DNA of 36,608 nucleotides from Rheinheimera lutimaris (GTDB taxonomy: Bacteria; Pseudomonadota; Gammaproteobacteria; Enterobacterales; Alteromonadaceae). How positions within the stretch are numbered: position 1 is the stretch's first letter; each line of letters opens with the position of its first letter. The position numbers and the translations under genes were made by a program. Positions 14,460-25,253 of the stretch are shown piece after piece. The stretch is from contig NZ_JABSOD010000028.1 of assembly GCF_013283795.1 (NCBI RefSeq), positions 1 to 36,608 on the forward strand, read 5' to 3'. The notes under the pieces were generated by a model that saw nothing but the letters and a program-made list of their open reading frames with translations, had not been told where the DNA came from and did not search any database.

Positions 14460-15386
14460 GACAGGCTGCAGCCAGTCCTGCGGTTGAAGATAACGCTGAT
14501 ACAATAACGCTTCTGCACTACCCGCCTCTGGTTGATAGCCATATTGCCAGCGCACCAACGGCGGCATCGACATTAAAATGGATTCAGTGCGCCCGCCGCT
14601 TTGCAGGCCAAACAAGGTACCCCTGTCATACACCAGATTAAATTCAACATAGCGGCCGCGACGGTATAGCTGGAACTGACGCTGATGCTCACCGTATGGC
14701 GTATCTTTACGCCGTTCAACTATCGGCAAATACGCCGGAATAAAAGCTTCGCCAACAGCACGCATCAGGGCAAAGCTTTGCTCAAAGCCGGGCGCATTTA
14801 AATCATCAAAAAACAGCCCGCCAACACCCCGGGTTTCACTACGGTGTTTTAAGTAGAAGTAGTCGTCACACCATTTTTTATACGCGGGGTAGTATTCAGC
14901 GCCAAAAGGATCGACTGCCGTTTTAGCGGTTTGGTGCCAATGCACCACATCTTCTTCAAACGGATAATAAGGCGTTAAATCAAAACCACCACCAAACCAC
15001 CACACCGGCGCTTCACCGTCTTTCTCAGCAATAAAAAACCGCACATTGGCATGCGTGGTCGGTATATATGGATTAGTCGGGTGAATAACCAATGACACAC
15101 CACAGGCGTTAAAGCTACGCCCGGCTAACTCCGGCCGGTGCGCCGTAGCCGAGGCAGGCATATTGGCACCAAATACATGCGAGTAATTTACCCCCGCCTG
15201 CTCAAATAGCTTACCGCCGGTTAGCACCCGGCTTTTACCACCGCCGCCTTCGGGCCGCTGCCAGGCGTCTTCAACAAACAGCGCTTTACCATCTGCTTGC
15301 TCCAGCGCAGCACAGATGTTGTCCTGTAATTGCTGCAAAAACTGCTGCACTGCAGCCAAATGCTGCTGTGGTTGGTTGGTTGTCAC
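14451..15386 (-). CDS. hemF: Oxygen-dependent coproporphyrinogen III oxidase
   Basis: This enzyme converts coproporphyrinogen III to protoporphyrinogen IX in aerobic haem synthesis. The 311-residue length is normal. Clear family blocks are GGGGKSRVL, the ANVRFF strand, [16 protein letters not shown] with nearby conserved histidines (VHWHQ), [10 protein letters not shown], and [16 protein letters not shown] followed by [14 protein letters not shown]. The start is GTG at 15386, because AGGAG lies 5-6 bases before it and the encoded N-terminus MTTNQPQQH fits the family. A longer in-frame reading would run backwards through tsaC and is not credible. It starts one base after the tsaC stop codon, so the two form an operon. 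Confidence 0.95.
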   Translation of the reverse strand: MTTNQPQQHLAAVQQFLQQLQDNICAALEQADGKALFVEDAWQRPEGGGGKSRVLTGGKLFEQAGVNYSHVFGANMPASATAHRPELAGRSFNACGVSLVIHPTNPYIPTTHANVRFFIAEKDGEAPVWWFGGGFDLTPYYPFEEDVVHWHQTAKTAVDPFGAEYYPAYKKWCDDYFYLKHRSETRGVGGLFFDDLNAPGFEQSFALMRAVGEAFIPAYLPIVERRKDTPYGEHQRQFQLYRRGRYVEFNLVYDRGTLFGLQSGGRTESILMSMPPLVRWQYGYQPEAGSAEALLYQRYLQPQDWLQPVLA

Positions 15387-15387
15387 G

Positions 15388-15942
15388 TTAACTCCTAACG
15401 ATATCGCCGCTGATGGCATCACGAATTTGACTGGGTTGGGTTGCCCCACCCAAAGGCCCGGGCATAATAGCAGACAACTTGTCACCGAGACTTTGTTGCA
15501 GCACAACTTTGTCGGTGATGGCCGGTTGACCGGACAAATTGGCACTGGTTGATACCAGCGGCTTGCCATAAGCACTGCATAACTGTTGTACTACCGGGTG
15601 CGCACTTACCCTTACCGCAATAGTATTGAACTGGCCGGTGATCCATTTAGGTGCTGTTTTGCTGGCCGGTAGCACCCAGCTGATATGGCCGGGCCAACTG
15701 GAAAATATCTGATAGCGCTTTCCCGGTGGAATGGCTTTGTCATCCACATAGCGCAGTAACTGCGAATAGTTAGCGGCAATCAGGATAAGCCCCTTTTCCA
15801 CCGGCCGCTGCTTAATTGCCAGTAACGCCAGTACCGCAGCCTCATTGTCCGGATCACAACCGAGACCATATACCGCCTCAGTCGGATAGGCTATGACGCC
15901 ACCTTGCTGTAAGGCCTGTAATACCAACTCCAGTTCTGCCAT
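15388..15942 (-). CDS. tsaC: Threonylcarbamoyl-AMP synthase
   Basis: This enzyme makes threonylcarbamoyl-adenylate from threonine, bicarbonate and ATP for the tRNA t6A37 modification. The protein has 184 residues, the short TsaC form without the Sua5 C-terminal domain. Motifs are [16 protein letters not shown] (about 15-30), [12 protein letters not shown], the substrate-binding STSANLSG, and [15 protein letters not shown]. The start ATG at 15942 is preceded by GGAGAAG at a spacing of about 10. hemF follows directly, its ribosome binding site lying inside the tsaC 3' end. The pairing with hemF or aroE is common in gammaproteobacteria. Confidence 0.94.
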   Translation of the reverse strand: MAELELVLQALQQGGVIAYPTEAVYGLGCDPDNEAAVLALLAIKQRPVEKGLILIAANYSQLLRYVDDKAIPPGKRYQIFSSWPGHISWVLPASKTAPKWITGQFNTIAVRVSAHPVVQQLCSAYGKPLVSTSANLSGQPAITDKVVLQQSLGDKLSAIMPGPLGGATQPSQIRDAISGDIVRS

Positions 15943-15994
15943 TTGTCGCTACTTCTCCGGATAATTATACGAAAAACACAGTTAAAATTTTCTT

Positions 15995-16008
15995 CAGTTG
16001 CGCAACTG
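15995..16008. promoter_or_regulatory. Perfect 14-bp palindrome at the purE promoter
   Basis: CAGTTGCGCAACTG is a perfect inverted repeat. It sits two bases before a consensus TATAAT box, so a bound protein would block or contact RNA polymerase at purEK. It is not the enteric PurR box, which has the form ACGCAAACGTTTGCGT, although both share a central CG and GCAA-like half-site bases. Confidence 0.5.
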
Positions 16009-16010
16009 GC

Positions 16011-16016
16011 TATAAT
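16011..16016 (+). promoter_or_regulatory. purE: Probable -10 box of the purEK promoter
   Basis: A perfect TATAAT lies 45 bases before the purE start codon. No good -35 box is found at 16-18 bases spacing (the sequence there is T-rich, around ttttct), so the promoter may depend on an activator or on its upstream AT-rich element. Confidence 0.55.
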
Positions 16017-16061
16017 AGCGCCTTCACGCTTTTAGTTCATCACGTACAGAAGGAAACAACA

Positions 16062-16553
16062 ATGCAAGTTGGCATCATCATGGGTTCAACTTCAGACTGG
16101 CCCACTATGAAACACGCCGCTGATATGCTGGATAAGTTCGGTATTGCCTATGAAACCAAAGTTGTTTCCGCACATCGTACACCGCAACTACTGGCCGATT
16201 ACGCCGGCAGCGCCGCCAGTCGCGGTTTAAAAGTAATTATTGCCGGCGCCGGCGGTGCAGCACATTTACCTGGCATGGCCGCTGCATTCACCAGCCTGCC
16301 GGTACTAGGCGTACCGGTACAATCTAAAGCGTTAAAAGGCCTCGACTCACTATTATCTATTGTGCAAATGCCAAAAGGCGTTGCGGTGGGCACCCTAGCC
16401 ATTGGTGACGCCGGTGCCGCTAATGCCGGCTTGCTGGCAGCACAAATACTGGCTACCCACAGCCCGGAGCTGATGACAAAAATTGATACCTTTCGCCAGG
16501 CGCAAACCGATATGGTGTTAAGCCAGCCTGACCCATCACAGGTGCCGTTATGA
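16062..16553 (+). CDS. purE: N5-carboxyaminoimidazole ribonucleotide mutase
   Basis: Class I PurE converts N5-CAIR to CAIR in purine synthesis. The 163-residue length is typical. The substrate-binding GSTSDW motif is at residues 8-13, SAHRTP follows near residue 43, and [15 protein letters not shown] is near 65-80. The ATG follows AGGAAACAACA. purK overlaps by 4 bases (ATGA), giving a purEK operon as in most gammaproteobacteria. The promoter region holds a TATAAT box and a palindrome. Confidence 0.96.
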   Translation: MQVGIIMGSTSDWPTMKHAADMLDKFGIAYETKVVSAHRTPQLLADYAGSAASRGLKVIIAGAGGAAHLPGMAAAFTSLPVLGVPVQSKALKGLDSLLSIVQMPKGVAVGTLAIGDAGAANAGLLAAQILATHSPELMTKIDTFRQAQTDMVLSQPDPSQVPL

Positions 16554-17683
16554 AGGTATTAGTGCTGGGCGCCGGCCAACTGGCGCGGATGATGGCACTG
16601 GCCGGTGCTCCGCTGAACATCAGTATCAGCGCCTATGATGTCAACAGCGACAGCATAGTACATCCGCTAACGCAGCAGAATTTGGGCAAAGGTTTGGCTA
16701 ATGCCATTGCCGATGCTGATGTGGTTACCGCCGAGTTTGAACATATTCCACTGCCGGTATTAGCGCAGTGCCAGCAAAGCGGTAAGTTTTTTCCGGGTGA
16801 AGCGGCGATTAAAGCCGGCGGCGATCGCCGGTTAGAAAAGCAATTACTGGACAGCGCCGGTGTGCGCTCTGCCAGCTATCATATTATTAATAATGAAGCC
16901 GATTTTAATGCCGCCATCAGTAAGCTGGGCTTGCCGCTGGTATTTAAAAGCGCGCTGGCCGGTTATGACGGCAAAGGTCAGTGGCGCTTAAAGCAGCCCG
17001 GGCAGGCCGCTGCGCTATGGCAGGACATCAGTGCCTTTCTGGCCGCCGATAACAAACAAGCTATAGTGGCTGAGCAGTTTATTCCGTTTCAACGTGAAGT
17101 GTCATTGATTGGCGCCCGTAACAGCCGCGGTGAAGTACAGGTATATCCGCTAACAGAAAATCATCATGTTAATGGCGTACTGAGCGTGTCATTAGCAATA
17201 GCAGGCAATGAACAACTGCAACAGCAAGCACAGCAAATGTTTACCGCAGTCGCAAATCAGCTGAATTATGTTGGCGTGCTGGCGATTGAATTTTTTGATG
17301 TTAATGGCGAGCTGTTGGTTAACGAAATAGCCCCCCGCGTACACAACTCCGGCCATTGGACCCAACAAGGCGCTGATGTTTGTCAGTTTGAACAGCACTT
17401 ACGGGCTGTGTGCGTTTTGCCGCTGGGCAGCACAGCGCTGCTGCGCCCGAGTTTGATGGTGAATATTCTTGGCGAAGACACGGTGCCGGAGCAAATTCTG
17501 GCACTGCCAGGGTTACACTTACATTGGTATGGTAAAAGCAAACGCGCCGGTCGTAAGATGGGGCATATTAATTTATCGGCAGACAATAACGCGCAACTGA
17601 AGCAACGCTTTGAGCAATTGATCGCACTATTACCCGCAGCGGCTTTTCCTGAGTTGGCACAAATGGCAGACCGGTTAAACTGA
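16550..17683 (+). CDS. purK: N5-carboxyaminoimidazole ribonucleotide synthase
   Basis: An ATP-grasp enzyme that carboxylates AIR to N5-CAIR, the substrate of PurE. It has 377 residues. The N-terminal Rossmann-like start is [15 protein letters not shown]. The ATP-grasp region has [17 protein letters not shown] (about 127-143), [15 protein letters not shown], and the metal-binding [24 protein letters not shown] (about 247-270). The start ATG overlaps the purE stop. It is convergent with yrdD, with 16 bases between the stops. Confidence 0.95.
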   Translation: MKVLVLGAGQLARMMALAGAPLNISISAYDVNSDSIVHPLTQQNLGKGLANAIADADVVTAEFEHIPLPVLAQCQQSGKFFPGEAAIKAGGDRRLEKQLLDSAGVRSASYHIINNEADFNAAISKLGLPLVFKSALAGYDGKGQWRLKQPGQAAALWQDISAFLAADNKQAIVAEQFIPFQREVSLIGARNSRGEVQVYPLTENHHVNGVLSVSLAIAGNEQLQQQAQQMFTAVANQLNYVGVLAIEFFDVNGELLVNEIAPRVHNSGHWTQQGADVCQFEQHLRAVCVLPLGSTALLRPSLMVNILGEDTVPEQILALPGLHLHWYGKSKRAGRKMGHINLSADNNAQLKQRFEQLIALLPAAAFPELAQMADRLN

Positions 17684-17699
17684 CACCCCGGCCGGTAGC

Positions 17700-18239
17700 T
17701 CAGGCTGCCGGCTGTTTTGCCCCGCATTTTTTATCAGCGCAGTACAACACGCCTTTCTTTTCTCCCAGTAAATCGAAACCACAACTGACGCAGCTGCCGG
17801 CAATAGGTTTGTCATTTAGCAAAAACTTGCACTTGGGATAGTTGTCACAACCCCAGAATGCTTTGCCAAACTTATTAACCCGCTCTGTCAGTTGGCCCTG
17901 TTTGCATTTCGGGCAGGCTAAACGCTCTGCTTCCGGTTGCTCATTTTGTTCATGCACGACAAAATTACAGCGTGGATAATCTGTACAGCCAATAAACATG
18001 CCGTAGCGACCGTTTTTTACTGCCAGGGCATTACCACACTGCGGGCAGGCTTCGCTATCCAGCACTTTAACTATGCTGGTTTCATGCTGGTGTAACGCCT
18101 TAATATAGTTGCAGGCCGGATAAGCACTGCAACCGAGAAAAGGGCCGTTTTTACCTGATTTCATTGCCAACGGCTGCTGGCATAACGGACATAGCTGCTG
18201 CTGTTGCGGCAGTTCAAACAAGGCGGAATCGTCGGTCAT
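17700..18239 (-). CDS. yrdD: Topoisomerase-type zinc-ribbon protein (YrdD-like)
   Basis: A 179-residue protein made of four C4 zinc ribbons related to the C-terminal repeats of topoisomerase I. They start at CPLCQQPL, CPQCGNAL, CPKCKQGQ and CVSCGFDL. The first three close with the pattern C-x-x-Y-P-x-C, while the last ends YCADKKCG. No catalytic topoisomerase domain is present, so it is probably a single-strand nucleic-acid binding protein of unknown role. E. coli YrdD has the same length and the same neighbours (smg and dprA). Smg lies 15 bases upstream in the same operon. Confidence 0.9.
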   Translation of the reverse strand: MTDDSALFELPQQQQLCPLCQQPLAMKSGKNGPFLGCSAYPACNYIKALHQHETSIVKVLDSEACPQCGNALAVKNGRYGMFIGCTDYPRCNFVVHEQNEQPEAERLACPKCKQGQLTERVNKFGKAFWGCDNYPKCKFLLNDKPIAGSCVSCGFDLLGEKKGVLYCADKKCGAKQPAA

Positions 18240-18254
18240 AAAGGGTAAGGCCGC

Positions 18255-18728
18255 TTAATGCAGCGGCCCTTCAGGTTCATCAAAAATTAAATCTTCCATT
18301 TGGGCATAGGCATTTTCGTGGCCTGGTACGTTAAACAGCACCATCAATACCACCCATTTTAAATCTTCCAGGCTAATGCTGTTGCTGTCCAGATCCATCA
18401 CCCTGTCGATAACCATCTCACGGGTAACCGCATCCAGTACATTAATTTGCTCCAGAAACAGCAAAAAGCCCTGACACTCAACATCCATCTTTGCCAATTC
18501 CGCCGCGCAATAAATACGGGTGGCATTGGAGATGCCTTTTGATAAATATGGCTTAACATGACTTTCCTGCAGCGCAGACAGGTTGTCGAGCCATTTTAGC
18601 GCTTTGAAGATATCGTCGTCATGAAAACCTGCCCGGCTTAACTCTTTGGTCAGATCGGCATGATTAACGTAAATGTCAGATTCATTGTGGATATAGTTTT
18701 CGAACAGATAAACGAGGATATCAAACAT
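18255..18728 (-). CDS. smg: Smg family protein (DUF494)
   Basis: A 157-residue acidic, mostly helical protein of the Smg/DUF494 family. The N-terminus [13 protein letters not shown] and the segment [14 protein letters not shown] are characteristic. The C-terminal half contains [13 protein letters not shown], the family signature region. The molecular function is unknown; the gene almost always lies beside dprA. Here it starts 2 bases after the dprA stop, so translation is probably coupled. Confidence 0.92.
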   Translation of the reverse strand: MFDILVYLFENYIHNESDIYVNHADLTKELSRAGFHDDDIFKALKWLDNLSALQESHVKPYLSKGISNATRIYCAAELAKMDVECQGFLLFLEQINVLDAVTREMVIDRVMDLDSNSISLEDLKWVVLMVLFNVPGHENAYAQMEDLIFDEPEGPLH

Positions 18729-18730
18729 AC

Positions 18731-19822
18731 TCAGGCACTCCTCACTCTAATGTAGCCACCGGGAACTGCTGCTACTTCACCAGCTAACTCCAGCTGTAAC
18801 AGCGCTATAGTTGCATCAGCTATCACCAGGCCGGCGCGCTGTGCAATCAGATCAACTGCGGTAACTTCATCTCCTACGTTAGCCAACAACTGACGGGCAA
18901 ACAAGTCTGTTTCAGTACTTTTTTCCTGTTCAGGCTCAATTCTTAGACAACTTTTACTAAAAAAGCTCCATTCTTCCAATATATCGGCCACCGATGTCAC
19001 CAGTTTAGCACCTTGTTGGATCAATGCGTGGCAACCGGCCGATTGCGGGCTGTAAATGGATCCGGGCACCGCAAACACATCACGGCTGTATTCTGCCGCC
19101 AGATTAGCACTGATTAAAGTGCCACTTTTCAACCCAGCCTCTACCACTATAGTACCGATACTTAAACCAACAACAATACGGTTACGCTGCGGAAACCATT
19201 CGGCCCGGGCCTGCACATCCGGAAAATACTCCGACACTAACGCGCCTTGCTCTGCTATCGCTTGTGCCAGCGCTTTGTTAGACACGGGATAAACTTGTTC
19301 CAGGCCGTGCCCTAACACTGCAATGGTTAGCCCGCCGGCCTGCAAGGCGCCTTTATGGCTCTCACTATCAATGCCGCGCGCCATACCACTGGTTATGACA
19401 TAACCCTGCTGCGATAATTCTGCCGCAAAACTTTGCGCGACTTTGCGTCCGGTTGGTGTAGGTTGACGGCTACCCACCATCGCCAGTTGTTGCTGTGCCA
19501 ATACCTGAGGGTCGCCTTTAACAAACAATAACAACGGTGGTTGTTTGGTTTGTTTTAACAAAGCCGGGTAGCGCGGATCCTGATAGGTAATAACGTGGTG
19601 AGTATCGCTTTGTTCCAGCCATTGCAGGGCGTGAGCAACTTTGGGCTTCGCTTCATGCGCCAGCAAGTAAGCCTGGCGTTCGGTAAAACCAATATTACGT
19701 AAGGTGCTGGCAGGTAACTTTACCAGTTCAGCTAACGGAATTTGCTCGCTTAAACGTTGGAACTTCAGGCCATCCTGGCCATGCACAGTAGCTAAAGCGA
19801 GCCAGTTGCGGATATCGTCCAT
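18731..19822 (-). CDS. dprA: DNA processing protein DprA (Smf)
   Basis: DprA loads RecA on incoming single-stranded DNA in natural transformation; many non-competent bacteria also keep it. It has 363 residues. There is an N-terminal helical (SAM-like) region, a Rossmann-type DprA domain with [25 protein letters not shown] and [10 protein letters not shown], then [12 protein letters not shown] and [22 protein letters not shown]-terminal winged-helix domain (about 300-360) begins after a linker rich in Glu. The ATG at 19822 gives the common N-terminus. It lies 26 bases after the LysM gene on the same strand. Confidence 0.94.
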   Translation of the reverse strand: MDDIRNWLALATVHGQDGLKFQRLSEQIPLAELVKLPASTLRNIGFTERQAYLLAHEAKPKVAHALQWLEQSDTHHVITYQDPRYPALLKQTKQPPLLLFVKGDPQVLAQQQLAMVGSRQPTPTGRKVAQSFAAELSQQGYVITSGMARGIDSESHKGALQAGGLTIAVLGHGLEQVYPVSNKALAQAIAEQGALVSEYFPDVQARAEWFPQRNRIVVGLSIGTIVVEAGLKSGTLISANLAAEYSRDVFAVPGSIYSPQSAGCHALIQQGAKLVTSVADILEEWSFFSKSCLRIEPEQEKSTETDLFARQLLANVGDEVTAVDLIAQRAGLVIADATIALLQLELAGEVAAVPGGYIRVRSA

Positions 19823-19848
19823 GGCAAACCGGCTCCATATAAATTGAC

Positions 19849-20958
19849 TTACAGGTTGGCGATTAAATCTCCCACCCTGATTGGACGCTGTGTTTTGGTG
19901 ACAATAGCAAAGCTGGTTTGCTCAGACACTTTAAATACCATTAACTCACCCACTTTTTCGCGCGGTAAAGCAATAGTACTGTCGCCAAAGTTCTTAAACA
20001 TTTTTTGCAGCTTGTTGGCATCTTCCACATAAACCGGGCCGGCTTCACCGTCAATCACTATTGGCGAATTGCGATAAATGCCCAGCATATGGCCGGCTTT
20101 AACATTCTGTAAATTGCCGCGGTTTAATACCACGATATCCCACTTGGAAAACTCGCGCATGTTCGACGTGGTATCAATAATGGTGCCATTGACGTCAAAA
20201 TCCGGTTTAGTCATCACAAAGAACGCCGGTAATGCCTGGCCTTCTAAAGCCGGCATTAAGCGGTCACCTTGTTTAATTTCGCGCTTCACGCTGAGCACAT
20301 TTAATGACGCCGCTTCTGTCGGTGTATCTTCAGTCGCCTCACGGCCGCTACGAAATGCACGGGCGGTAGCCACTAAATTAGTTTCATAGCCCAGCAAGGT
20401 GCCGGTTTCACTATCAATGTAAGGTTTACCTTTACGGTACACACCATAAGATGCGCCGGCATCCAGTACACCCTTGGCATAAATAATATGGTCACTAACT
20501 GAATTTTTAACGTTGGCGTTGGAACCAAGAATATAAGGTAAGGCGTTAATTTGCTCTTCGCTTAGCGCTTGTTCAAAGGTTAAGTAATGCCGGATCATAC
20601 TCAGCGGCAAGGTGCTTATTGCATCGCCGCCTTTCATGGTTTTACGGATGCCGGGGGATAACCGCTTCACATTGTCATTTACGACCAGCCGTGGTTTGCC
20701 CTGTGCATCAAACACCAGGGTCAGGGTGTCGCCGGGGAAAATCAGGTGCGGATTGTCAATTTGCGGGTTCATTTGCCACAGTTGCGGCCATAGCCAGGGC
20801 TCATTCAGATACAGCGCAGAAATATCCCATAAGGTGTCGCCCTTTTTCACCACATAATTGGCGGGCGCATCTTCGCGGATCTTCAATACGTCCGCAAACA
20901 CGGTAAACCAGCCACTTATTACGGTTAAAGTGACCACAATTGCGAATTTTTTCAGCAT
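19849..20958 (-). CDS. Exported LysM-domain protein
   Basis: A 369-residue protein. A signal peptide (LKKFAIVVTLTVISGWFTVFA) is followed by one LysM domain (about residues 35-83: YVVKKGDTLWDIS ... NPHLIFPGDTL), which binds peptidoglycan. The remaining ~285 residues form a conserved but uncharacterised region containing ALPYILGSNANVKN and VLNRGNLQNVKAGHMLGIYR. It is probably periplasmic. The ATG at 20958 is chosen because AAGGA precedes it and the encoded start is a proper signal sequence; an upstream in-frame ATG at 21000 would spoil it. LysM genes of this type lie between dprA and def in many marine gammaproteobacteria. Confidence 0.87.
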   Translation of the reverse strand: MLKKFAIVVTLTVISGWFTVFADVLKIREDAPANYVVKKGDTLWDISALYLNEPWLWPQLWQMNPQIDNPHLIFPGDTLTLVFDAQGKPRLVVNDNVKRLSPGIRKTMKGGDAISTLPLSMIRHYLTFEQALSEEQINALPYILGSNANVKNSVSDHIIYAKGVLDAGASYGVYRKGKPYIDSETGTLLGYETNLVATARAFRSGREATEDTPTEAASLNVLSVKREIKQGDRLMPALEGQALPAFFVMTKPDFDVNGTIIDTTSNMREFSKWDIVVLNRGNLQNVKAGHMLGIYRNSPIVIDGEAGPVYVEDANKLQKMFKNFGDSTIALPREKVGELMVFKVSEQTSFAIVTKTQRPIRVGDLIANL

Positions 20959-21081
20959 GCCAGCATCCTTCAGCTCGATCTTGTTGTAATTATTGCACAC
21001 TAAGCTGTTAATACAGCGGATTAATGGCTAAAATTAAAACATACCACAACCTTTGAAACAACGCATATTTTTGTAGGTGTT

Positions 21082-21597
21082 ATGGCAGTTTTACATGTAT
21101 TACATTTCCCGGACGAAAGGCTTCGCACTATCGCCAAACCCGTTGCAACAGTTAACGCTGAAACTCAGCAATTAGTGGCTGATATGCTTGATACCATGTA
21201 CGACGAAAACGGTATCGGTTTGGCGGCAACTCAGGTTAACGTGCACCAACGCGTGGTGGTGATCGACGTATCAGAAGATCGCAACGAGCCGATGGTATTT
21301 ATCAACCCGGAAATCATCGCCCGCAGCGGCGAAACCAGCTACGAGGAAGGCTGTTTGTCGGTACCGCAGAACTACGCCACGGTAGAGCGCGCCGCCGAAG
21401 TAACCGTAAAAGCTCAGGATAAAAACGGCAATTGGTTTGAATTAAAAGCCGACGGCTTGCTGGCGATATGCCTGCAACACGAGCTGGACCATTTAGTTGG
21501 TAAATTGTTTATTGATTATCTGTCACCGTTGAAACGTGACCGCATCCGGAAAAAACTGGAAAAAGAAGCCAAAATGGCCCAGCGCCACGCGCTTTAA
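21082..21597 (+). CDS. def: Peptide deformylase
   Basis: This metalloenzyme removes the formyl group from the N-terminal methionine of new proteins. It has 171 residues. All three active-site motifs are present: GIGLAATQV (about 46-54), EEGCLSVP (about 89-96, with the metal-binding cysteine) and QHELDHLVG (about 133-141, with the two metal-binding histidines and the catalytic glutamate). The ATG at 21082 follows GTAGGTG. It is divergent from the LysM gene and heads the def-fmt-rsmB-trkA operon. Confidence 0.97.
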   Translation: MAVLHVLHFPDERLRTIAKPVATVNAETQQLVADMLDTMYDENGIGLAATQVNVHQRVVVIDVSEDRNEPMVFINPEIIARSGETSYEEGCLSVPQNYATVERAAEVTVKAQDKNGNWFELKADGLLAICLQHELDHLVGKLFIDYLSPLKRDRIRKKLEKEAKMAQRHAL

Positions 21598-21610
21598 AAC
21601 AGGACATACC

Positions 21611-22567
21611 GTGACCACACCTTTGCGTATTATTTTTGCCGGCACGCCCGATTTCGCGGCGCGCCATTTGCAAGCCTTGTTAGATTCTGACCACCAGGTT
21701 ATAGCGGTATACACCCAGCCAGACCGCCCTGCCGGCCGCGGTCAGCAACTGCAGCCCAGTGCCGTAAAACAATTGGCAGTTGAGCACGGTATTGCGGTGT
21801 ATCAACCGAAATCGCTGAAAAAAGCCCCGGCTCAGGCTGAACTTGCCGCACTGCATGCCGATTTGATGGTGGTGGTTGCTTATGGCCTGATCCTGCCGCA
21901 AACCGTACTGGATACACCACGCTTAGGCTGCATTAATGTGCATGGCTCGCTGTTGCCACGCTGGCGCGGCGCGGCGCCAATTCAACGCGCTATTTGGGCC
22001 GGCGATGCACAAACCGGCGTCACTATTATGCAAATGGATGCCGGGCTGGATACCGGGGCGATGTTAAGCACGGTAAGCTGCGCTATTGACGATACCGATA
22101 CCAGCGCTGCACTTTATGACAAACTGGCCGTGTTAGGGCCCAAAGCACTACTGGCGGCGCTGGGCGATTTACCGGCGTTACAGCAGCAGGCGAAAGTACA
22201 GGACGACAGCCTGGCAAGTTACGCGGAAAAACTGCACAAAGATGAAGCCTTGCTCGACTTCAGCAAAAGTGCTGCAGCATTGCAGCGTGAAATCCGCGCC
22301 TTTAATCCGTGGCCGGTAAGCTACATGACGCTGGCACAAGGTAGTGTAAAGGTATGGCAGGCACAGGCAGAAAATACAGCAACAGACCAGGCTGCAGGCA
22401 CCATTTTAAGTGCGAATAAACACGGTATCCGTATTGCGTGCAGCGAAGGTGTGCTTAGCATTACCCAATTACAACCGCCCGGCAAGAAAGCCATGTGTGT
22501 TGCCGATTTTTTAAATGGCCGCGCTGACTGGTTGCCACCGGGTAGCGTCATTGGCAGCGCAGTATGA
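21611..22567 (+). CDS. fmt: Methionyl-tRNA formyltransferase
   Basis: This enzyme formylates initiator Met-tRNA with 10-formyltetrahydrofolate. It has 318 residues. The N-terminal domain has [14 protein letters not shown], then VAYGLILP and the catalytic block [20 protein letters not shown] (about 107-126), followed by [15 protein letters not shown]. The smaller C-terminal OB-fold domain contains FNPWPVSYM and tRNA-contact regions. The start is GTG at 21611, with AGGACA just before it; a longer in-frame reading would run back into def. It overlaps rsmB by 4 bases (ATGA). Confidence 0.96.
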   Translation: MTTPLRIIFAGTPDFAARHLQALLDSDHQVIAVYTQPDRPAGRGQQLQPSAVKQLAVEHGIAVYQPKSLKKAPAQAELAALHADLMVVVAYGLILPQTVLDTPRLGCINVHGSLLPRWRGAAPIQRAIWAGDAQTGVTIMQMDAGLDTGAMLSTVSCAIDDTDTSAALYDKLAVLGPKALLAALGDLPALQQQAKVQDDSLASYAEKLHKDEALLDFSKSAAALQREIRAFNPWPVSYMTLAQGSVKVWQAQAENTATDQAAGTILSANKHGIRIACSEGVLSITQLQPPGKKAMCVADFLNGRADWLPPGSVIGSAV

Positions 22568-23880
22568 GCCGCAATGTTCGCGTATTAGCCGCCCGCTGCT
22601 GTTTTGATGTTATCGACCAGGGTATGTCGCTGTCTGAAGCGCTGCCGAAAGCGCAAACGCAACTGGATAATGCGCCCGACAAAGCCCTGTTGCAGGAAAT
22701 CTGCTTTGGCGTTATGCGCTATCTGCCGCAGCTGGAAGCCATCTGCAGTCAGTTGATGAGCAAGCCGCTGATTAAACAATTGCGACCATTACAGTTTTTG
22801 CTCTATGTCGGCATTTACCAGCTGAAGTTTATGCGCATACCGGATCACGCTGCTATTAGTGAAACCGTAGAAGCGGCACGCGAACTCAAAGGCCAATCGC
22901 TGACCAAGCTTATCAATGCGGTGCTGCGTAATGTGCAGCGCCAGCCGCAGCTTTTCGATTTTTCAGCGGCCCCCGCTGCCGTGCAATATAATCACCCGGG
23001 TTGGCTGCTTAACCACTTACAGCAGGCTTATACAACGCAGTGGCAACAAATACTGGAAGCGAATCAACAAAAGGCGCCGCTATGGTTGCGGGTTAATGTC
23101 AGTAAAATTAACCCGACAGATTATGCTGCCGCGCTAACCCGCGCCGGTATTGAATACAGCCGGCCACTGGCAGACTTACCCGCAACCATTAAATTGGCGC
23201 AGGCACAGGATGTCACCGGTTTGCCGGGTTATGCCGATGGTTGGTTCTCGGTGCAGGACGCCGCAGCCCAGCATGCCGCTTTGCTGCTGGACGTAAACGA
23301 CGGCCAGCGTATCTTAGATGCCTGCTGCGCACCGGGCGGTAAAACCTGCCATATTCTGGAGCTGGCTCCGCACGCGGAACTTACCGCGCTGGACAAAGAG
23401 CCGAAACGTTTACTGCGGGTACATGATAACCTTGCCAGACTGGGCCTGAACGCCAACGTGATTGCGGCGGATGCAGCCGAACCGCAACAATGGTGGCAAG
23501 GGCAATTGTTCGACCGTATTTTGCTGGATGTGCCCTGCTCTGCCAGCGGCGTGATACGCCGCCATCCGGATATTCGCTGGTTGCGCAAAAAGACTGATAT
23601 TGAGGTGCTGGTGGCGCTGCAACAACGCATTTTACAGCAGTGCTGGGCTTTACTGGCGCCGGGAGGCAAGCTGCTTTATGCTACCTGCAGTGTATTGCCG
23701 GCAGAAAACGGTCAACAGATTGAGCTGTTCTTACAACAGCACAGCGACGCCAGTTTAGTGCAATTGCCGAAGCAACGCAGTGAGCAGCCATTCGGCTGGC
23801 AAATTTTACCCGGCGAGCAGGATATGGATGGCTTTTTCTACGCCCTGTTAAGCAAATCGGCAAACAGCGAGACTCAATGA
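22564..23880 (+). CDS. rsmB: 16S rRNA m5C967 methyltransferase
   Basis: It methylates C967 of 16S rRNA using S-adenosylmethionine. It has 438 residues. An N-terminal NusB-like RNA-binding domain (about 1-140) is followed by the methyltransferase domain with the SAM loop [16 protein letters not shown] (about 257-272). The two conserved cysteines lie in [16 protein letters not shown] and the catalytic [11 protein letters not shown]. The start codon overlaps the fmt stop and the stop overlaps the trkA start, both as ATGA, so the four-gene unit is tightly coupled. Confidence 0.96.
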   Translation: MSRNVRVLAARCCFDVIDQGMSLSEALPKAQTQLDNAPDKALLQEICFGVMRYLPQLEAICSQLMSKPLIKQLRPLQFLLYVGIYQLKFMRIPDHAAISETVEAARELKGQSLTKLINAVLRNVQRQPQLFDFSAAPAAVQYNHPGWLLNHLQQAYTTQWQQILEANQQKAPLWLRVNVSKINPTDYAAALTRAGIEYSRPLADLPATIKLAQAQDVTGLPGYADGWFSVQDAAAQHAALLLDVNDGQRILDACCAPGGKTCHILELAPHAELTALDKEPKRLLRVHDNLARLGLNANVIAADAAEPQQWWQGQLFDRILLDVPCSASGVIRRHPDIRWLRKKTDIEVLVALQQRILQQCWALLAPGGKLLYATCSVLPAENGQQIELFLQQHSDASLVQLPKQRSEQPFGWQILPGEQDMDGFFYALLSKSANSETQ

Positions 23881-25253
23881 AAATCATTATTTTAGGCGCA
23901 GGCCAGGTTGGCGCTACATTGGCAGAGAACCTGGTGGGCGAGCAAAATGATATTACCGTAGTCGATATCAACGCAGACAAGTTAAGGGCGCTGCAAGACA
24001 GATATGATTTGCAGGTTGTGCATGGCCACAGTTCGCATCCGGATATTTTAAAAAAAGCCGGGGCTGAAGATGCCGACATGATCGTTGCCGTAACCAACAG
24101 CGATGAAGTTAACATTGTCGCCTGTCAGGTCGCCTACAGTATGTTTAATACCCCGGTAAAAATTGCCCGTATCCGCACTAACCAATACCTGAAGTACCGC
24201 GACCAGCTGTTCCATAAAGATGATATGCCGGTCGACCACTTTATTGCGCCCGAAGCGCTGGTAACCAACTATATCCGCCGCTTAATTGATTACCCGGGCG
24301 CATTACAGGTAGTAGAGTTTGCCGGCGGCAAAGTCAGCCTGGTGGCGGTAAAAGCCTATTACGGTGGCTTATTGGTTGGCCACGCGTTATCAGCCTTAAA
24401 AGAACATATGCCGAATATCGAAACCCGGGTAGCAGCCATTTACCGGCGCGGTACGGCAATAAAACCGCTGGGTACCACTATTATTGAAGCCGACGACGAA
24501 GTGTTTTTCGTTGCTGCCACTAAACATATTCGTGCAGTGATGAGTGAACTGCAAAAACTGGAGCGCAGCTACCGGCGCATAATGATCGCCGGCGGCGGTA
24601 ACGTAGGCTTTGGTTTGGCACGGGCATTGGAAAAAACCCACAGCGTAAAATTGATAGAGCGTGGCAAAGAACGGGCTGAGTTTTTGTCCAGCGCACTGGA
24701 CAATACCGTGGTCTATGTCGGCGATGCGTCAGACCCGGAACTGCTGGAAGAAGAAAACATCGAACAAGTCGATGTATTTATTGCTGTTACCAATGACGAC
24801 GAAGCCAATATTATGTCGGCTATGCTGGCCAAACGGATGGGCGCGCAAAAAACCATGGTGCTGATTAAACGCGGCGCCTATGTAGATTTGCTGCAGGGTG
24901 GCGAAGTGGATATCGCGGTATCACCGCAACAGGCGACCATTTCTGCCTTGTTAACCCATATCCGCCGCGGTGATATTGTTAATGTCTATTCTTTACGCCG
25001 CGGTGCCGCCGAAGCAATAGAGGCCATAGCCCATGGCGACAGCAGCACCAGCAAGGTGGTGGGTAAAACTATCGGTAATATCAAGTTGCCACCGGGTACC
25101 ACCATCGGCGCCATAGTACGCGGTGACGAAGTATTAATTGCCCACGACAGCACAGAAATAGAAACAGACGATCATATTATTTTGTTTATGGTCGATAAAA
25201 AGCACATTGTTGAAGTGGAAAAGCTGTTTCAGGTCAGTGCAATTTTTATCTAA
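23877..25253 (+). CDS. trkA: Trk potassium uptake system NAD-binding subunit
   Basis: The cytoplasmic peripheral regulatory subunit of the TrkH K+ channel. It has 458 residues with two repeats, each an RCK-N Rossmann domain plus a TrkA-C domain. The dinucleotide loops are [15 protein letters not shown] (about 4-18) and [15 protein letters not shown] (about 238-252). It is the last gene of the def operon, and its stop overlaps by 4 bases that of trkH, which comes from the other strand. The two subunits of one transporter are therefore encoded convergently. Confidence 0.97.
   Translation: MKIIILGAGQVGATLAENLVGEQNDITVVDINADKLRALQDRYDLQVVHGHSSHPDILKKAGAEDADMIVAVTNSDEVNIVACQVAYSMFNTPVKIARIRTNQYLKYRDQLFHKDDMPVDHFIAPEALVTNYIRRLIDYPGALQVVEFAGGKVSLVAVKAYYGGLLVGHALSALKEHMPNIETRVAAIYRRGTAIKPLGTTIIEADDEVFFVAATKHIRAVMSELQKLERSYRRIMIAGGGNVGFGLARALEKTHSVKLIERGKERAEFLSSALDNTVVYVGDASDPELLEEENIEQVDVFIAVTNDDEANIMSAMLAKRMGAQKTMVLIKRGAYVDLLQGGEVDIAVSPQQATISALLTHIRRGDIVNVYSLRRGAAEAIEAIAHGDSSTSKVVGKTIGNIKLPPGTTIGAIVRGDEVLIAHDSTEIETDDHIILFMVDKKHIVEVEKLFQVSAIFI

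Noticed and set aside
14451..15575. Longer hemF form starting at 15575
   Set aside because: The extra N-terminus is tsaC sequence read in another frame. GTG 15386 has a good ribosome binding site and gives the normal length.
23229..23669. 146-codon antisense frame within rsmB
   Set aside because: The rsmB frame is fully supported by catalytic motifs on the other strand. The antisense frame has no family features and arises from codon bias.
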